Shown: positions 1-11,283, numbered from the stretch's first letter. The stretch: 64,000 nucleotides of DNA from Siniperca chuatsi (GCF_020085105.1 NC_058042.1:10680501-10744500); one strand, 5' to 3'. Translations and numbers: made by a program. The notes: generated from the letters alone by a model not told the origin.

Positions 1-322
1 TTTTATTTTCATTCATCCCAATTACTAACAAGATAAAAAAAACAGGTACAGCTATTGTGAAAAGACTCATAGAATATTTTGCATGTCATTTCTGACAACT
101 ACACATGTATATTCAGTTTGGGGAAAACGGCTTATAAAGTAATAATGTGACAGTTTGGCATGGTGGAGTTTTCTCTTAAAATAATGAGGAATTGTTTAAT
201 GCAACAATAAGTCATGGAGATGCTGTGATTTTTAGCCATCTCAGACTGAGAGACTGAAATAGTGCAGAGAATAGAATAGAGTCTGAAATAGTGTGCAAGA
301 CTGTGGAAGCCCATGAACTCAC
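1..322. other. Intron of the left-edge PDZ gene; nothing else seen
   Basis: Lies downstream (minus strand) of a GTGAGT donor ending the exon at 323. No further exon with convincing coding character and no recognisable repeat was found. The rest of the gene is presumably beyond the left edge. Confidence 0.5.
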
Positions 323-2430
323 CAGCAATGGATTGCCCTCAGCTAACATTTGTGCCACCTCCTCAGGTGTCAGATCCTGCAGGTCCATGCTGTTTATCTG
401 TATCAGTTTGTCTCCTCTCCTGAGAAAAAATAGAAAACATCTAAAACGTATAACCTATATACTTTATTAAGGGGTTTTGGAAATAACTAATAACAATAAT
501 TAATAATTTAAAGTAATAAGCCATTAATAGGGAAAGTTGTGAAAAATCCATTTGGCTGGTGTATCTCCTCCTGTAGTGTAGTTTCTGTGTCCAATCTGGA
601 TTGCTGTAAGACATGTTTGCGGACTTCCATGTTAGAGAAAAATAAAGAAGCTGTTGCTGCTGAACATGCAACTACGACTCTGTGTGCCACATTGTTATTT
701 GTTATAGTTTGTTTGTTTCTGTCTCTTTAATAGTCAAGAAAACCAGTGTACGGTTTGAGCACTTACCTTCTAGAAAAAAGCTGCAGAGCGTCAAAATCAA
801 AATCCAGTTATTACAACTTTTTAATCTTTAAAACTACAGACCTGATGGACTCTTAGAACGTGAGTAACACGTTAGAGGCCCTTAGAACTTATCAATCAGT
901 TTCTTACTATGAGTAATGTGCTCCCACTGTTTTCTGCCAAAGTTAGAATAGTTATGGTTATTTCTGTTGTTTTTTTCTGTGCTCTTTTCACTGGTTTTAA
1001 GGGAGCAGGGTTAGTTAGAAAAAGGTGATGTCGTATACTTCTGTGCTACAATCAGGAATCAGCAACATTTTAATCTGATTCTGATGACCCACACAGATCT
1101 GATGAATCAGATTTGAGTATTAAAATCGAGACAAATAATACGAAAAGATGTTTTTTATGTTGTGGTGAAAAGATTTGAAGCCAAGTTTTCAGGGGCTTTA
1201 ATATGGGGTCAGACGTTTCTCTCTCTATAATAAACCATCAGGTCTGCAGTTGTGAATGTTAATAAGTTGTTGATAAATCAATTCAGCTGCTCTTAAAAAT
1301 GGTGTATTGCTGCTGCAAAAAGTGATATTAATCTGCCGATAATTTTTTGATTCATTGTTTAGTCTGGGAAATGTCAAATATTAGTAAGAAAAGGCCAAGG
1401 TGGCATCTTCAAATAAAAGCAGGAAATCACATTTGAGAATCTGAAACCAGCAAATGTTTGCAATTTTTGAAAATTCTTAATCGATTATCAAAATATTTGG
1501 TAATTAATTTCTGTGTCGATCAAGAAATCAATTAATCAAGTAATCATTTCAGGTTTAATTAACATTAATAAAACTATTACTTGCTATTTATAAACTCTAT
1601 TATAAAAGATGCCTCTTGGGTGGTAGCATATTAGAGTAGTAGCCAGTTCCAGTTAATATTTATTCTGCTGGAATTGTCTAAGCTTTTAAATAACAAATTA
1701 AAACACAATTTTATTGACTGGCCTGCTTGTCTGCCAGATTTTATGTTTCTTGTATCTTGTTTTTGTTTATGTTTATGTTTTATAAACTTTACTTTTAGAG
1801 ATGCAGTTTAATTGTTTTATTATTGTCTTGTCTATGTCTTCTATGTGTCAAAGTAAGAAAAGTAATTTCTTCAAAGCTTTATATGCTGTTGTTTTTACAG
1901 CATCCTGTACAATATCTTGCTTTATTTTGTTTGGTAGTTTTTTATTTGTTAATTAATATAACAATTTTTGTATTAAATTTTACCATGCAATGGAAAGCAC
2001 TTTGTGGTCTGTGCTTATTCTTCTTTTTATTCTTGTAACAGTGTGACACAATAAATGGGGTTTTCTGAGAGAATCGATGTTTGCTAAAAGCACTAAAAAA
2101 CATACTTTGTTACATTAGTCTGTGTTAATCACTGAGAAAAAAAGAGTCTGCTATAGAGTGTGCCAGTGTCTGACTTATACCTGACAAACATTTTTTCTCC
2201 ACTCGGTTTTTTGTACTTGACCACATTTTCCACTTCATACTGGTGTTTCCCTTCATGGATGTGGTGGACGATCAGCACGCCTCCCTTAACCAGAGAATCC
2301 TGACATTTAGGAATAAATAAACTTAAATTAACATCAACCAATATACACAATAATTTCTTTGAAAATGTATCCGTCATATAGCATGGGTTCAGTGTCAAAG
2401 ACAGATTTTGTCACCCACCTTCAGATCCAT
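323..2430 (-). CDS. PDZ-domain protein, 5' portion only
   Basis: Three minus-strand coding exons join in one frame: 2419-2430 (start, Met-Asp-Leu-Lys), 2181-2299 and 323-420. The internal exons have AG acceptors and all three have GT donors (GTGGGTG, GTATAA, GTGAGT). The joined product begins MDLKDSLVKGGVLIVHHIHE and contains RRGDKLIQINSMDLQDLTPE, the classic PDZ pattern in which a 'GD.L..IN' strand is followed by the helix-2 segment 'L.PEEVAQML'. The expected ligand-groove loop is less obvious upstream, so this is an atypical N-terminal PDZ. PDZ domains bind C-terminal peptides and scaffold membrane or junction complexes. I do not recognise the specific gene. The start is chosen because the ATG lies in the first exon with a CCATGG-type context; an upstream exon cannot be excluded. 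The gene continues beyond the window. It is divergent from the flavoprotein gene starting at 5471. Confidence 0.7.
1320..1560. repeat. Interspersed repeat, 'TTTGGACTGTTGGT' family, diverged copy
   Basis: Intronic stretch with the hallmark phrases of a family seen again at 5780, 14885, 16255 and 36880: an ATCGATTA-like end, 'CTGGGAAAT', and a 'TAATCGATTA' motif. This copy is weak. The rest of the intron from 421 to 2180 shows nothing recognisable. Confidence 0.4.
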
Positions 2431-3555
2431 GGTGCTGGCAGTGTCCCCGGCTGGTAATGCTGATAAGAGTGAAGCCGACACTGGTGATAGTGGCCGTCTT
2501 TTAAAGATTTCAGTGTGTTTGTGCTTCTGCTTTGCATGAACAGAAGGGGAAGTGGGAATGAGGGGAGACTGACACAGTCATGGATGGGGAACTGATGTCA
2601 GAAGAGGAAGTCAATGAAGATTAGTAAATCTTAAATGAAAAGGGGACACGGCGTACAGTATGATTTTGTTTGAAAACAGAACTTGTGACAAATATGGAAC
2701 CAGAGAGGCGAGAATCTCTGTTCATGTAGATTTTCTACTTGGAAATAATCACTAACAACAGTAAATATGTTATATGAAACACCTTGTTCTTATTTTACTG
2801 GATGTTCACTTCCTTATCTTTAGCAGTACCAATAACATGGTGGCAGTATTACTGTCAAAAATTAACACATTAAGACACATTAAGACACAAATCCTGAACA
2901 GAGAGAGGAGGAAATGACAGCTGTCAATTTTACAATATGTCAGATTAGACATGGGAACTACTGGAAGAGTTTTACTTCCTCTGTGACAGTAAATAACTCT
3001 GTAGTGGAGCGTAAACAATATAAATGTATACTATGTGTGGTTGTTCGCTGTGGTTCAACTAGAAACAAAAGGGATAACTAACGGTTCCTCACATTATGTC
3101 TCATTATTATTATTATATCTTAGGAAATCATTAACGGTATTTTATTAAAAGGTAAATATAGTAAACAACAAATGCTTGAACAGCCTGTATGTTTACTTTT
3201 TTACTTTTATTAGATTATGGTGATCTAATACCTGATACCACTGTGCTCTAATTTTTATTACTGGGTGTTGTATCGTACAGTGTTGAGTAGCCATCACTGA
3301 ATTTGAGCAGATGTATGGTTCACTTTTATGTGTAAGTCTCTCCTTGGGTTCATTCCGCCATACCTGTGTACAACATATATGTATACAAATCAGTTAGGAA
3401 GAATTAGGATGGGTAATATAGATTTTGAGCTTTAAGGTTCATTCTTGAATTCGGAAATGGCAGTTTTTCTGAAGCTTTCAGCTACATCTCGTGGCCTTCG
3501 AACTTCAGACAAATCAAGTAAGTCGACCTTGTTGAATTTTTTGTTAGAAAAATGT
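2431..3555. other. Intergenic between divergent PDZ and flavoprotein genes
   Basis: AT-rich sequence without a convincing exon. Probably contains the 5' UTR and promoter of the minus-strand PDZ gene near 2430-2600, but no TATA box or CpG cluster stands out. Confidence 0.4.
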
Positions 3556-3556
3556 A

Positions 3557-3920
3557 AAAGGTGCCCAGTGGAGTTTCCTTGTGCACAAACAATGTTATGT
3601 TTACATTCAATGTTTCTCATTAAAACACACTGTGTGTATCCTTGAGGTCTAACAATCATGTTGAGTGCATTTCCTTCTTCATAAAACATTTGATAAGCCG
3701 ATTTATTTAATATTTGAAAGTTGTTTACATCCATGTTTACTTGTAGGAGTCTTCCTTTTCACTTTGTTGTTGATCAACAGAATAGCATGAAACTAAAGCA
3801 GGATGTGAATCATGCTGCCTGCATGCTTGTGTGCATGCACAATACAAACAAAACAGGGACCACATTTGTAAAAACATTGTTCCATAGCACTACCAGAGGT
3901 CAAAAACTCCACAGTGTACC
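3557..3920. repeat. Short inverted-repeat element (MITE), 'GGTGCCCTGTGGAGTTT' family, copy 1
   Basis: Begins AAAGGTGCCCAGTGGAGTTT and ends AACTCCACAGTGTACC, so the ends are inverted repeats. Internal phrases (ATGTTTACATTCAATG, CACTGTGTGTATCCTTGAGG, ATAAAACATTTG) recur in the copies at 24304 and 41562. No coding capacity; consistent with a non-autonomous DNA transposon. Confidence 0.7.
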
Positions 3921-3985
3921 TGTGATTATGCTGCCTCTCCCCCCTGGAACAATGCACAGCAGGACTTCAAATGAAAAGCCAGGAG

Positions 3986-4384
3986 AGCTACAGCCAGCGG
4001 CTGGTTAGCTTAGCTTAGCATAAAGACTGTAAACAGGTAGCCTAGCTCTGTGCAAAGGTAACAAAGTCCACCTACCAGCATCTCTAAAGCTCACAAATTA
4101 ACACATCTTGTTTGTTTAATGCATACAAAAACCAGAGTGTAAAAACGACAATTTGTGGGGGTTTTGAGGGGTTAGGAGCTGGACTTTTTTTTGACTGGGA
4201 CCAGTAACTTGTTAGAGTCTTGTTATCACAGTGAGTTTGCCAGGCAATCAGCGGAGACTCCAGTCTTTATGCTAAGCTAACCATCTCCTGACTGTAACTT
4301 CATATTTAATGGACAGATATGAAAGTGGTATTGAGCTTCTCATCTAATGAGTGTATTTTGCCAAATGTCGAACTATTCCTTTAA
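3986..4384. repeat. Fold-back element, partial copy
   Basis: Carries GGTTAGCTTAGCTTAGCATA on the left and the complementary TATGCTAAGCTAACCA on the right, and ends CGAACTATTCCTTTAA. The left outer ~70 bp of the full element (as at 18563-19174) is missing and the centre is eroded. Member of the palindromic family also found at 18563, 24968, 34140 and 55739. Confidence 0.75.
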
Positions 4385-4512
4385 GTGGATGTCATTAAAC
4401 TCCTTTCTAGCGCGTGACAGTTGTATGTGTGCACATGACTGCAAATATATCTAGTATAGTGCAGTGCCTTTACTGTTTTTATACTGGGATGAGTTGTGTT
4501 ACTAAATTTATA

Positions 4513-4514
<2 letters not shown>

Positions 4515-4551
<37 letters not shown>
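4515..4551. repeat. (CA)n microsatellite
   Basis: About 17 uninterrupted CA units. It creates Cys-Val or His-Thr open frames on both strands that are not genes. Confidence 0.97.
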
Positions 4552-4553
<2 letters not shown>

Positions 4554-5470
4554 TGAAGCTATTTCCAGCTTTCCCTGTCGAGCCAGTGAAGTCCATCTAA
4601 ATCTGTAGACGCTGAGGTGGATTGAGTTACATGAGAGGCACACGCCATTGCCGCAAAATTTCAGGTCTACCACCGCACTCTGCCAGAGCTGAGATACCGA
4701 CCACGTTTCCACCGTCTTAGAAGCTGGCATAAGTTGAGAATCCAAACTCCACCAGGTACTGTGATGATTCTGCATGACATGTGTACCTGACTGCTGAGAA
4801 AAGTTTTCATCCTTGTAGCAGCTGAAGGAGTTTGAGTTTGTTGAATTCTGCATTGCATTTCACTTGCTTAAATACTGATGTGAGCATTGGGTGATAAACA
4901 CATTTCACACAAACTCACTGCTGTAACAAGCAACTAACACACTATTCAACTTATCAGATGAAGCTTAGCCACATTGTGTTTGTTTGAAATTGAAATCTAT
5001 AGTTTTTTCTAGAGTTTTTTTGACTACTTCCCCAGAGTTATAGGATCAACTTTTGCGTTCAAAAGACTCCTTAGATCTGCCCGTATGTGTGTTTTACAGA
5101 AAATGTTATGAAACTTAAACTAGAATGTCTCCTGATGTTCTTTACTCAACGTAATTAAAACTGAAAAAATTAATTACTCAGTATTTTATGCCTTTTATTG
5201 ATTATCATGGTGTTCCCTTTAGAGTGCTGTAAATGCCTTTGAATCTGTCTGCATCTAAGATTGATTTTGAAATGAATACTGTACTAAACACTAGTCAACC
5301 ATCCACCGATCTTTTAAAGGAAACCACCATTAAGTGACAGCGACATGCTGCAGTTTAAGGAACTAACTCTAGTTACAAACTAGTTACAGGTTTTGAAAGT
5401 ACTACTTACCTCCCCACGCTTGTTTTTAATTGTATATGGTATAACTGTATTGTCTGTGTGTGTGTTTCAG
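4552..5470. other. Upstream region of the flavoprotein gene
   Basis: No recognisable exon apart from the tail of an intron: a TG-rich/pyrimidine tract ending TTTCAG directly before the ATG at 5471. A 5' non-coding exon must therefore lie upstream, but it was not located. Confidence 0.4.
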
Positions 5471-7251
5471 ATGGTGATACTCGATGTGTTAATAATAGGG
5501 GGAGGCCCTCAAGCCTTGACCCTGGCTAGCTTGTTATCCAACCTTGACTCTGATCCAAAGTCAGACCCTGGACATGACTTACCCCTCTCCCCCACCTGCT
5601 CGGACCCTCCGAGGCCCCGGCCAAACCCAGAAACATCCAACAACAAACGCTGCAGTGGCAAGAAGAAGAGGAGGTCAACAGCTGGTACAGTATGCTTGAC
5701 TTTACTTACTAAATCATGATTATGAGATACAATTCTATAATTGTGTCTTCCTGTCATTAGGCAAGAATTTTGAGCTGAAAGAATGAGTCAATAAATCGAT
5801 TAGTTGATAGACTTAACATTCCCTAGATCCACTTTCTGAATTCTAAGGATATGCTGCTCTTCTTTGTCTTATGTAGTAGTTAACTGAATATTTTTGGGTT
5901 TTGGACTGTTGGTCGGACAAAACAAGCAATTTGAATATGCTAAGTTGGGTTCTGGGAAATTGTGATAGACATTTTTTGTGTTTTGTGACATTTTATCAGC
6001 CAAACGAAACGAAAAGTAACTGGCAGATTAATCGCTAATGAAAATAATCGTTAGTGGTGGCCCTATATATTTGCAAATTAGTATCTCATAAAAAAGTCAG
6101 AATTTCTAGCTATAATCTTATAATATCCACTTAGTCTTGACTTAGTCTTAGTCTTAATTTAAATTAAGTATTTTTCACTATCTGGACTTTGTCTTAAACA
6201 CTTTTGAGTCACTAAGTTGCTATTTTCAATTATTATCTCATATCTTGATGCAGTAAGTCATTATTTTTTATTAGTTTCTCATAATATTGACTTTGACTCA
6301 AATCATCATTTTGACTTATTAAGTCATTATATGAATTATGGACTAGTCACAAAAGTTATGACTTAGTAAGACATTCTCATTATTTGGACTTTTTCTCAAA
6401 TAAATTTAACTCAGTCTGAGTTATTAATAGTTTCTCATAATTTTGTCTTTGCAAACATTTAGGCTAATTCCTGGTTGGAATTAGTTTCGTATTAGCCTGT
6501 TGATCAAACTGAATTGCCATTTCACTTCACTTTCATTCGTTCAATTTGAATCGCTGAACAATATCTGAAATGTGGGTGGTGATTCAGAGGTCTGGAACCA
6601 GGCTACCTCAGTTTGCTTACAAAATAAAACACAAACTAGGTTCCTTTGTCATTGTTACCACTTGTGACGTACCATATTCAAACAGACTTTTGCTGCCTGT
6701 GTAATTACTTCAGTTCATATTGGTTTGTGATTAGTCTCTGTAGGCCTGACACTGGAGGAACAACTAGCAAATTCAGCAATATCAGAGAGGGTAGTTTGCC
6801 CCCCACTGAGCCTCCGAGTGGTAGATTCCTATGGAGAGTGGACCACTCTGTGGGAGAGCCAATTCACAGCTCTGAACATCCCTCATCTGCGCTCACACAC
6901 ACTGGTGCACACGGATCCTCTCAATAAGGTATAAACACATAGAAAGTAAAAATGAGGATGGTGCTTTTACAGTATGAATGTAAATAAGCACATGTGTGTA
7001 TGTTTTTCATTGACAGAAAGCACTGCAGGAGTTTGTTTTGAAGTCTGATCGTTCAGCGGAGCTTCACAGTCTTCCAGACCAGGTTTACATTCTGGACAAA
7101 AATGCATTTTTCAACGACATGAGGCTTGGCAAGAAGGAGAGGAAACGTCTAAACATCACCTCAACGCTTAAGAAGAGTTTATCCTTCAGTCTGCCGGGAA
7201 CCAAACTAAGTGTGGATTTCTTTAAAGATCAGGTTGGACACACAGTGTATT

Positions 7252-7284
<33 letters not shown>

Positions 7285-9851
7285 TCTGCAGGGTATGTTT
7301 AATGTCACACTGATGTTACCATATTACTCTTCACTTAAAGGCAATGAATAACTTTAAAAACACTGTTTACTTGACTTGTTTGTAAGTATACACCTTAATT
7401 TGTATTAATTACTCTCTAACATCACATTCATGTCTTCACAGTATTTCTGAATAAAAGAAGTTCCCAAAAGCATGCAACACTGCATCTAAATAACCTTTGT
7501 TGTAGTTTGAATTTTGCTTAGTGCTTGTTTGGAGTTATTTCTTAACTAACTTGGAGGTTAAATATTTAAAATTATACAAAGAATTGATAGAATCATAATT
7601 ACCAGCTTGTATTAAACAACTACTTAATTATGTTACCTCCAAAATGACACATGAAAATGAAACTTATATATATTATATATTTGTGACTCATTTTTTAAGA
7701 GGAATGAAGGGGCATTGTTGGTTTTTGTTTTCATGACATTTAGATGGAAAAATATGGAATAATGCCAACATTAATCTTTAAGCAGCATGAGCACCTAAAT
7801 CTGAGCATTGCTATGTCCTAAGTGGTTGAGTTGATGAATCTGAATATGCAGGTGGAAAGATACAACTTGGACAAAGTGCTGGTAAAGGGAACAGTGGAGT
7901 GCATCACCCCTGTGATTGAGGACAAGGACGAGATGGAAGAAGAGACTGACCGGATAAAGGAGCGGGAAACAGAGGGTGAGGCCATGACAGTGACTGAAAG
8001 GAAGGGAGACAGGGCAAGGAAGCGTGTGAAATATTTTCAAGTCCAACTTCAAGAAGGCATCACCCTAAAAGCCTGCCAGGTTGTTATGGCAACAGGTCCG
8101 ACCCGTGCCCAGATGGCAAACATCCCTGCATGGGTGAAAAGCGTTGGAGAGAGCTACCCAGAGGAGCGTTTGCAACACACAGTGCACCTCATGCACCGCC
8201 TGCCAACTGCTCGGCAAAAACTTAAAGACACAGATTGTCAGAGACAGAAAGAGGCTTTTCCCACTCAAGGTGAGTTGTGAGAATAAATCATATTAAAAAT
8301 ATTACATGCCTTGATGTTTAAAATTGAATGCCCCTTTGTTTTTTGCCAGAATTTTCAGAATATTCATTAATACTTTGCTTTCACCTGAGATTTCCATGCT
8401 TCTGCAGACTTCAGTGGCTATTTGATCCTCCATCCTCACTGCAACACTTTGCTTTACAACTACTGTATGCCCATGTGTGTCTAGAATTGTGTGTAGTGTG
8501 TGAGGCAGGGCAGAGAGTAATGGTAGTTGGTGGAGGTCTGACCAGCGCTCATGTCGTCTCACTTGCCCTGCAGCAAGGTGCCAGCCATGTGACATGGGTC
8601 ATGAGGAAGCACCTCCAGGTCTAGTGACAGTGTGAAACTGCATGTAGACCAACCATAAAGAACTACAGTAGATATACCTGTCTGCCTCCACACATATATC
8701 AGTCTGAATTGTTTCTTCTACAGTTAAAACAGTTTGATGTGGGCGATGTGGAGAGCCTGGTGGGTCGTTACTCCCACGTGGAGCACGGTATCAAGATGGA
8801 CGGCCAAGCCTACCTACGACAGTTCTATAATGAACGGAGTCTCCACAAACGGCTGGCTATGATTCGCCAGGCAAGGAAAGGAGGGGCAGTCACCCCAGAG
8901 GCCTACATCCACCTACAGCCATTCATCCTGAATGGACAGGTGGACGTGAAGACATACTGTCAGGTAATGGTACATGTGCAGCCCACAGGGTATTAGGGTG
9001 TAGTGAATGAGATGATGTACAGTCAGATGAGGTAAGACAATCTCATGACAGGTGATATAATGTAATGTGAGGTATGTGGAATGTTTTTTTTTTTACCTGA
9101 ATCTCTCACGCAACTGTCCAGGTGAGTGAAACCAGCTGGTGCTACAGAAGCCAGTCCTGGAGTCTTTCCCTCAGCACTGGGGCCCACTGGACTGGCGATA
9201 TGATCTGGCTCGCCACCGGCTGCAAACTTGATGTCGAACAGGATCCGTTGCTTTCTGAGGTGATGAGGGAGTTCCCCATTCAGGTGGGTTGGACATTCAA
9301 ATGTTTTTATACTGTATATGTAAGTTATATTTATGTATAGAGGTTTTGCTTGGTTTAAAAAATGTGTTTTAATTACTTGAGGTACTTGACGAGATAAGAG
9401 CGACGTATTCATTTTTCAAACCAACCCATGTGCTCTATTTTCACAATGCAACCTGAGCAAGGCAATACTAATAGATCCATAAACAGTGTCCGGCTGTCCC
9501 TCCATGAAGGTGATAGATGGTTGGCCGTGCATATCAGAAAGCTTACAGTGGGCAGAAGAGTGTCCGCTCTACCTGATGGGGCAGTACGCCGCTCTTCAGG
9601 TAGGTCTGCTATATAGTGTTTTGGTCTGTACAATTATTTTACAGACTATGTGTCCCTTATCTTTTTGTCCCCATTCACAGATTGGACCTCATGCAGTAAA
9701 CCTGGCTGGCGGACAGGCTGCCAGCATGCGAATCACCAAGGACATCATGCGCCGCCAGCAAAAAAACAATGCAGATGCTTCTGAACTGAATGGGGAGAAA
9801 TCTAAAACTGAGGAATATATTCAGCAGATGAAAGGCCTATTATGGCTTTAA
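5471..9851 (+). CDS. FAD/NAD(P)H flavoprotein, N-hydroxylating monooxygenase-like
   Basis: Nine exons join in one frame to 601 codons: 5471-5684, 6744-6928, 7017-7232, 7852-8269, 8509-8618, 8724-8963, 9122-9283, 9510-9599, 9681-9851. All introns are GT..AG. The product starts with a Rossmann FAD site, VLIIGGGPQA (G10, G12). It continues with LNIPHLRSHTLVHTDP (about residues 113-128), MATG near 284-287, a second nucleotide-binding site VMVVGGGLTSAHVV (G352-x-G354-x-x-S357) and LATGCKLD (491-498). That order (FAD site, NADPH site, ATG motif) is the plan of flavin N-monooxygenases such as the ornithine/lysine hydroxylases; substrate unknown. Two hydrophilic insertions, about residues 26-70 (Pro/Ser/Lys rich) and 230-265 (Glu/Lys/Arg rich), look like loops. 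The first ATG abuts the acceptor at 5470, so an upstream coding exon is possible. OSGIN1 was considered, but its remembered sequence does not match. No mammalian orthologue is known to me. Confidence 0.8.
5780..6065. repeat. Interspersed repeat, 'TTTGGACTGTTGGT' family
   Basis: In intron 1 of the flavoprotein gene. Contains AATAAATCGATTAGTTGATA, TTTTGGACTGTTGGTCGGAC and a terminal GCAGATTAATCG. Similar blocks occur at 14885, 16255 and 36880. No coding capacity. Confidence 0.65.
6070..6450. repeat. Degenerate tandem array of 'GACTTAGTAAGTCAT'-like units
   Basis: Irregular repetition of short phrases such as TTGACTTAGTCTTAG, TTGACTTATTAAGTCATTAT, ATGACTTAGTAAGACATT and CTCATAATATTGACTTT. Units contain the small palindrome GACTTANTAAGTC. 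An old minisatellite-like array in intron 1. Confidence 0.6.
7253..7282. repeat. (GT)n microsatellite
   Basis: GT run 20 bp downstream of the donor of flavoprotein exon 3. The rest of this intron (to 7851) is AT-rich without a recognised element. Confidence 0.95.
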
Positions 9852-9959
9852 CTTTACCATTTAGCCTAAAGAACTCAAATGCACATGTGTGTGAACAGTC
9901 ATCTATTCTTGATTATCCTGGTCAAAGGGGATGGGCCTATATTAAATGGATTGCACTTA

Positions 9960-9998
9960 AATAAAAGCTGTGAAACAGACAATTATATTTCAAATAAA
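9960..9998 (+). promoter_or_regulatory. Candidate polyadenylation signals of the flavoprotein gene
   Basis: Two AATAAA hexamers, at 9960-9965 and 9993-9998, lie 109 and 142 bp after the TAA stop. Their spacing fits a short 3' UTR; the cleavage site itself is not determined. Confidence 0.55.
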
Positions 9999-9999
9999 C

Positions 10000-10435
10000 A
10001 CATATTCATCCTTAAGGGCACAATCAGTAATTTCTAAACATTAAATAGAGGTATATTCACAAAACTTGCAAAGGAAATCTGCTTTTTATGTGTCCCTCAC
10101 TTGATCAGTGTGTACAACATGGCTGATGTAAGAAAATATTTTATGACAATAAAAAAATGTTTATAGAGAGTTTTTCTTTATCTGAATCAAGGGTCTAAGG
10201 ATTGAGGGTTATTCATTTTGTAAAGCCCTCTGAGACAAATCTGTGATTCTAGGCTGTATAAGTAAACTTGGCTTGAGTTGACTGGGAGAAATAGCGTTTA
10301 TGCCCTGTACAAGTGATGGTGTTATGCTTTGGTCATATTTGAATCGCGGATTGTTTACTTTGATGTTTTGTAAAAACTAATTTGCACTGATGCTCGATTA
10401 TTTCCATCTCCTTACCTTTCGACTCACACTGCGGT
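10000..10435. other. Intergenic between flavoprotein and pirin genes
   Basis: AT-rich spacer without an identifiable gene. Around 10190-10275 there is a phrase set (GGGTCTAAGGATTGAGGG, CTGTGATTCTAGGCTGTAT) repeated in diverged form near 15020-15100, so this is probably a repeat fragment. Confidence 0.4.
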
Positions 10436-10439
10436 ATTA

Positions 10440-10598
10440 TCTTTTGCCACGCCCCCTACCTGACTTCCGGATTGTAATCTTACCTGAGGAGGTGAAGAGG
10501 GCTGCAGTCACCACAATAAACCGCGGTCAATCAAATGTCGCCATAAAAACAGTAAAGCGATCAAAATAGTGTCGGGACTTGTTGTCTTATACTTTCAG
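10440..10598 (+). promoter_or_regulatory. pir: Candidate pirin promoter and non-coding exon 1
   Basis: Local rise in GC and CpG with a GC-box-like CCACGCCCCC (about 10448), an ETS-type ACTTCCGG (about 10463), CCGCGG and several CG dinucleotides, followed by CTTTCAG|GTAGGT, a good splice donor with the exon ending at 10598. The first pirin coding exon is preceded by a TAG acceptor at 14120, so a 5' non-coding exon is required. The assignment is by position and motif only. Confidence 0.4.
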
Positions 10599-10977
10599 GT
10601 AGGTGTCTGTATTTTTCATGTAAAGTTAAAACATTGATGAAAGTGCTGTTCGTGCGAGGTGTGGCAGGTGACAGTTCTTTCAGGCAAAATAAATAACACG
10701 CTACGCTTCCATTATGTGCAATGAAAGTATGATAACATATGCAGTTCATAAATAGGCACCGTGCAGTCATGTTGAAAAAAATGTTTAATTTTAAATTGCA
10801 GGGAGTCAGTACTAACTAGAGCAACAGATGACTATGAAAGTAAAATGACGGATTCCTGCACGACAGAGCGGCGAGCATCCAGGACAGACATGATGTAATA
10901 ACATTTTAGGAAAAGTGTCTACGAAATGATTATAGCGAAAGGTGTGAGAAACCAAGCCTCAGTAGCAGCGCTGGGAT

Positions 10978-11034
10978 CAGCTGACGACCAGCTGATTCGC
11001 TCAGCTGACTGCTCAGCTGATACACTCGCAGCTG
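10978..11034. promoter_or_regulatory. Cluster of five CAGCTG E-boxes
   Basis: CAGCTG occurs at 10978, 10989, 11002, 11014 and 11029, five palindromic E-boxes in 57 bp with 11-15 bp spacing. CAGCTG is the class preferred by MyoD/Ascl/TFAP4-type bHLH dimers. It lies about 0.4 kb downstream of the candidate pirin promoter. Chance recurrence through a decayed tandem repeat is possible. Confidence 0.5.
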
Positions 11035-11283
11035 GTTGCTGCTGTCAGATCGGTTGGTCTAGTTCAGTCATCGTGGCATTTGGGCTGTGAACCTCTAATT
11101 TACCGAGAAAAGCATTTTGAAACCGGGAAAACCCTGTGATTGCGTGACCTTTCCTGTTATTTTGTCATATCTGTTACTTTGCAATATTTTTATTTTGGAA
11201 TATTCCCCAAACGGGTTTCTCCTGCTCAGTCCAGTTTGGGTCCGCTTTGTCTGATTTTTACAACCAAATAATTAAAACACCAA

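Noticed and set aside
4381-4853. Open frames with Cys-Val or His-Thr runs
   Set aside because: They are produced by the (CA)n tract at 4515-4551 and lack splice logic or similarity.
9475-9509. Upstream acceptor choices for flavoprotein exon 8
   Set aside because: AG sites at 9461, 9474 and 9486 give stop codons or the wrong frame; only the AG at 9508-9509 keeps the frame and the conserved VIDGWPCISES start.
5471-9851. OSGIN1 as identity of the flavoprotein gene
   Set aside because: The remembered OSGIN1 sequence does not match; the motifs fit N-hydroxylating monooxygenases better.
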